Positions 61,594 through 64,000 of a stretch of DNA of 64,000 nt are shown piece by piece; within the stretch, counting starts at the first letter, position 1; the number at the start of each line of letters is the position of its first letter. The notes under the pieces were generated by a model. The model saw nothing but the letters and a program-made list of their open reading frames with translations, had not been told where the DNA came from and did not search any database. This stretch comes from Sagittula sp048553715 (GTDB lineage: Bacteria > Pseudomonadota > Alphaproteobacteria > Rhodobacterales > Rhodobacteraceae). The stretch lies in NCBI RefSeq assembly GCF_048553715.1, contig NZ_JBLZNC010000002.1, forward strand, positions 248,001-312,000, read 5' to 3'. Both the position numbers and the translations under genes were made by a program.

Positions 61594-62721
61594 TCACAGG
61601 ACTTGATCAACCACGGCCTTGAGCCGCGCGATTGTGCCGTCCACATCATACAGCTTGTCCAGACCGAACAGCCCGATGCGGAAGGTCGAAAAGCCCTCAG
61701 GCTCATCCACCGCAAGCGGGACGCCCGCGGCGATCTGCATGCCCTTGGCGGCAAAGGCCTTGCCCGATTTCACCTCCGGATCATCGGTGTAGCACACCAC
61801 AACGCCCGGCGCGGCAAAGCCATCGGCTGCGACGCTTTTGACACCCTTTGCGGCGAACAACTCGCGCACGCCGTTGCCCAAGGCCCATTGCGCCTCTTTC
61901 AGGCGGGTAAAACCATAGTCGCGGGTTTCGGCCATGGCGTCGCGGAAATCCCGCAGCCCGTCGGTGGGCATGGTCGCGTGATAGGCATGGCCGCCGTCCT
62001 CATAGGCGACCATGATCTGGCGCCATTTCTTGAGATCGACAGCGAAACTGTCCGATGTGGTCTCGTCGAGCCGCGCAAGCGCACGCTCCGACATCATCAC
62101 CAGACCGGCACAAGGCGTCGAGGACCACCCCTTTTGCGGGGCGGAAATCAGAACATCCACGCCGGTTTCCGCCATATCGACCCAGACACAGCCCGACGCG
62201 ATGCAATCGAGAACCATCAGCGCGCCGACCTTATGCGCCGCCGCTGACAGACGTTTGATATAGTCGTCGGGCAGGATCATCCCGGCAGAGGTTTCCACAT
62301 GCGGGGCAAAGACGATGGCCGGGCGGGTCTCGGCGATTTTGGCCTCGACCTCTTCGATCGGGGCGGGCTGGAACGGCGCGTCGGGCGCATTGCCGGTCTG
62401 GCGCGCCTTCATCACCGTGGTGGTGCCGCCGAAATTCCCTGCCTCGAATATCTGCGACCAACGGTAGGAGAACCAGCCATTGCGCACGACCAGAACATCG
62501 GCCCCCTGACCGAACTGGCGGGCGACCGCTTCCATCCCGTAGGAGCCGCCGCCGGGGACCACGGCCACGGCCTGTGCGGCATAGACCTCGCGCAGCATTT
62601 CCGAGATGTCGCGCATCACGGTCTGGAACGCGGCGGACATGTGGTTCAGCGAACGGTCGGTAAAGACGACAGAGAATTCTTCCAACCCGTTTGGGTCAAC
62701 GGTTTCGAGCAAAGCAGACAT
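61594..62721 (-). CDS. Class V aminotransferase (alanine/serine-glyoxylate type)
   Basis: This 375-residue PLP enzyme has the class V pattern VAVVPGGGSYGMEAVARQF near the N terminus, LMVLDCIASGCVWVDMAETG, and the PLP lysine in LISAPQKGWSSTPCAGLVMM. It may transfer amino groups between alanine, serine or glycine and glyoxylate or pyruvate. Other small substrates are possible. The ATG at 62721 is preceded by GGAGGACACC. It lies downstream of two Lrp/AsnC genes on the same strand, which could regulate it. Confidence 0.9.
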   Translation of the reverse strand: MSALLETVDPNGLEEFSVVFTDRSLNHMSAAFQTVMRDISEMLREVYAAQAVAVVPGGGSYGMEAVARQFGQGADVLVVRNGWFSYRWSQIFEAGNFGGTTTVMKARQTGNAPDAPFQPAPIEEVEAKIAETRPAIVFAPHVETSAGMILPDDYIKRLSAAAHKVGALMVLDCIASGCVWVDMAETGVDVLISAPQKGWSSTPCAGLVMMSERALARLDETTSDSFAVDLKKWRQIMVAYEDGGHAYHATMPTDGLRDFRDAMAETRDYGFTRLKEAQWALGNGVRELFAAKGVKSVAADGFAAPGVVVCYTDDPEVKSGKAFAAKGMQIAAGVPLAVDEPEGFSTFRIGLFGLDKLYDVDGTIARLKAVVDQVL

Positions 62722-62785
62722 GCGGTGTCCTCCTTCTTTGGGCATCGACCTACCCCAGCAGGCGCCCCATGGCAAAGGCATAGGA

Positions 62786-63250
62786 TCAGATCAAATCGAT
62801 CGGTCCGGCGCGCCGTTCCTCGGACAGCATGACATTGGCCTCAAGGTTGCCCACCCCCGGCAGGGTCATGATCCGGCGCCGCAGCACCCGTTCGAAATCT
62901 GGGATGTCGCGGGCGACCACGCGCAGGCGGTAATCAAACAGGCCCAAGACATGCTCGACGATCTGCACCTCCGGGATAGCAGAGACCGCGCGCTCGAAAT
63001 CCTCAAGGCTGACGCGGCCCTTGGTGGCCAGTTTCACGCCCAGAAAGACGGTGACCCCGAAGCCCAGCGCCTCGGTATCCACATCCAGCCGCGATTCGCG
63101 AAACACGCCCGCATCACGCAGCCGCTTGATCCGTCGCCAGCAGGCGGGTTGGGACAGCCCGAGGTCCCGGCCCAAGGCCCCTGCCGATGCGCCGGCATCC
63201 TGTGCCAGCGCGCGGATCAGCGCACGGTCGGTGTCGTCCAGCGTGATCAT
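62786..63250 (-). CDS. Lrp/AsnC family transcriptional regulator
   Basis: This 154-residue regulator has an N-terminal helix-turn-helix (DTDRALIRALAQDAGASAGA; LGLSQPACWRRIKRLRDAGV) and a C-terminal RAM ligand-binding domain (VEHVLGLFDYRLRVVARDIP). Lrp/AsnC proteins bind amino acids and form octamers. The start overlaps the upstream Lrp gene by 4 bases, so the two are co-expressed. Confidence 0.95.
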   Translation of the reverse strand: MITLDDTDRALIRALAQDAGASAGALGRDLGLSQPACWRRIKRLRDAGVFRESRLDVDTEALGFGVTVFLGVKLATKGRVSLEDFERAVSAIPEVQIVEHVLGLFDYRLRVVARDIPDFERVLRRRIMTLPGVGNLEANVMLSEERRAGPIDLI

Positions 63251-63702
63251 AGCGGCAGCGCCTCCGTGTCCTTGACGCGGGCCACATGCATCAGCGCCTC
63301 GATGTCATTGATATGTGGCAGGCTCAGCAGGCGGTCCCGATATAGCTGCTGATAATGCGCCATATCCCGTGCGATCACCGCCAGACGCACATCGGTCTGG
63401 CCCAGAAAGGTCTGGATCTCCAGCACCTCGGGGACGTCGCGCGCTGCTGCGATGAATTCGTCAAAGGCGCGCGATTGGGTTTTGTCCAACGTCACCCGCA
63501 GCGAGACCTCGACCTCCCAGCCCAAGGCGGGCCAGTTGATCACACCGCTGACCCCGCGCAAGATCCCCTTGTCACGCAGGCGTTCCAACCGGCGCGTCAG
63601 GGTCGACGCCGTCACCCCGGCACGATTCGCCAGTTCAGAGGCGGCCATATCGGGGTCTGTCTGGTAGTGGCGCAGTATGCGCCGATCCGTGTCATCAAGC
63701 AT
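63247..63702 (-). CDS. Lrp/AsnC family transcriptional regulator
   Basis: This 151-residue second Lrp/AsnC regulator has the DNA-binding part LDDTDRRILRHYQTDPDMAA and ANRAGVTASTLTRRLERLRD, and the RAM domain with EIQTFLGQTDVRLAVIARDM. The ATG at 63702 (MLDDTDRR) matches the family start. Seven upstream codons are not conserved. It is divergent from ilvC and clearly different in sequence from its neighbour, so a hetero-oligomer is conceivable. Confidence 0.95.
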   Translation of the reverse strand: MLDDTDRRILRHYQTDPDMAASELANRAGVTASTLTRRLERLRDKGILRGVSGVINWPALGWEVEVSLRVTLDKTQSRAFDEFIAAARDVPEVLEIQTFLGQTDVRLAVIARDMAHYQQLYRDRLLSLPHINDIEALMHVARVKDTEALPL

Positions 63703-63750
63703 GAAATCTCCGACAACATCCAATCTGACGAATGATATCTCCCCTAATGC

Positions 63751-63771
63751 GCAAAATTACCAAAATATTGC
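63751..63771. promoter_or_regulatory. Imperfect AT-rich dyad between Lrp genes and ilvC
   Basis: GCAAAAT and ATATTGC are the ends of a 21-base dyad, with 7 of 10 possible pairs matching. AT-rich dyads of this size are typical of Lrp/AsnC operators. It lies 79 bases before ilvC and 48 bases before the Lrp gene. Confidence 0.4.
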
Positions 63772-63849
63772 AACCACTCTCTCGTTCCCCGCGCCTAAAT
63801 TGCAGGCAATGAACAAACGGGCCGGACCGGCCCCAAGAGGAGAAAACCG

Positions 63850-64000
63850 ATGCGTGTGTATTACGACCGCGATTGCGACGTGAACCTGATCAAGGACAAG
63901 AAAGTTGCCATTCTGGGCTATGGCTCGCAGGGCCACGCACACGCGCTGAACCTGCGCGACAGCGGCGCCAAGAACCTTGTGGTTGCTCTGCGCGAAGGCT
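63850..64000 (+). CDS. ilvC: Ketol-acid reductoisomerase, partial
   Basis: The first 50 codons begin MRVYYDRDCDVNLIKDKKVA and continue with ILGYGSQGHAHALNLRDSGA, the NADP-binding motif of IlvC. The gene runs off the right edge of the window. It catalyses the second common step of valine, leucine and isoleucine synthesis. AGAGGAG lies 7 bases before the ATG. Divergent Lrp-type regulators upstream suggest amino-acid control. Confidence 0.96.
   Translation, partial: MRVYYDRDCDVNLIKDKKVAILGYGSQGHAHALNLRDSGAKNLVVALREG

Overview
The window looks like a chromosomal segment of an alphaproteobacterium of the Roseobacter/Rhodobacteraceae group. The support is a gene transfer agent (GTA) head-tail cluster in the Rhodobacter capsulatus order, GC-rich coding sequence, lptF-lptG-lptD-surA-pdxA-rsmA synteny, Hint-domain proteins typical of roseobacters, a PII/glutamine synthetase pair and an aa3-type oxidase gene. 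I cannot assign a genus from the sequence.

Layout. Bases 1-7875 (minus strand) hold the GTA structural operon: small terminase-like protein, large terminase, portal, head protein, prohead protease, capsid, connectors, tail proteins and the start of the tape measure protein, which runs off the left edge. A sigma70-like promoter lies just upstream. From 8149 to 18027 come an aminotransferase, a TfoX C-terminal-domain protein, ndk, an ABC-F ATPase, a Hint-domain protein behind a large inverted repeat, a small J-domain protein, a MarC protein, a membrane-anchored aspartic protease, holC and pepA. Bases 18130-25700 are the LPS-export/outer-membrane operon lptFGD-surA-pdxA-rsmA. Then follow a DUF4167 protein, prmC-prfA, a DUF1499 protein, speB, an M20 hydrolase, mazG, an orphan iron-binding protein, fabD-fabG-acpP, and a cytochrome b561-YceI fusion near a separate YceI protein. 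Ribosomal rpsF-rpsR-rplI, a soluble chemoreceptor, tig, two tRNA-Leu genes (anticodons UAG and GAG), glnB-glnA, a lytic transglycosylase, lipB, ctaD, carA and an unusual glycosyltransferase follow. The right end has a GntR regulator, a HAD phosphatase, a UbiH-like hydroxylase, a class V aminotransferase, two Lrp/AsnC regulators and the start of ilvC.

Most of the window is housekeeping. The points most worth a second look are these. (1) A glycosyltransferase with an N-terminal MshEN-like segment sits behind a perfect CtrA-type site, a possible signal-regulated polysaccharide synthase. (2) A 19-bp-paired inverted repeat forms a likely structured leader before the first Hint gene. (3) A NAD(P)H-hydrate dehydratase gene is broken by one extra base in a run of eight G. 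(4) A perfect FNR box and a second dyad lie upstream of ctaD. (5) A terminator points against transcription inside the GTA operon, and a GC-rich element lies between its capsid and connector genes. (6) A short intergenic repeat occurs in at least two copies. No CRISPR array, insertion sequence, integrase or rRNA gene was seen.
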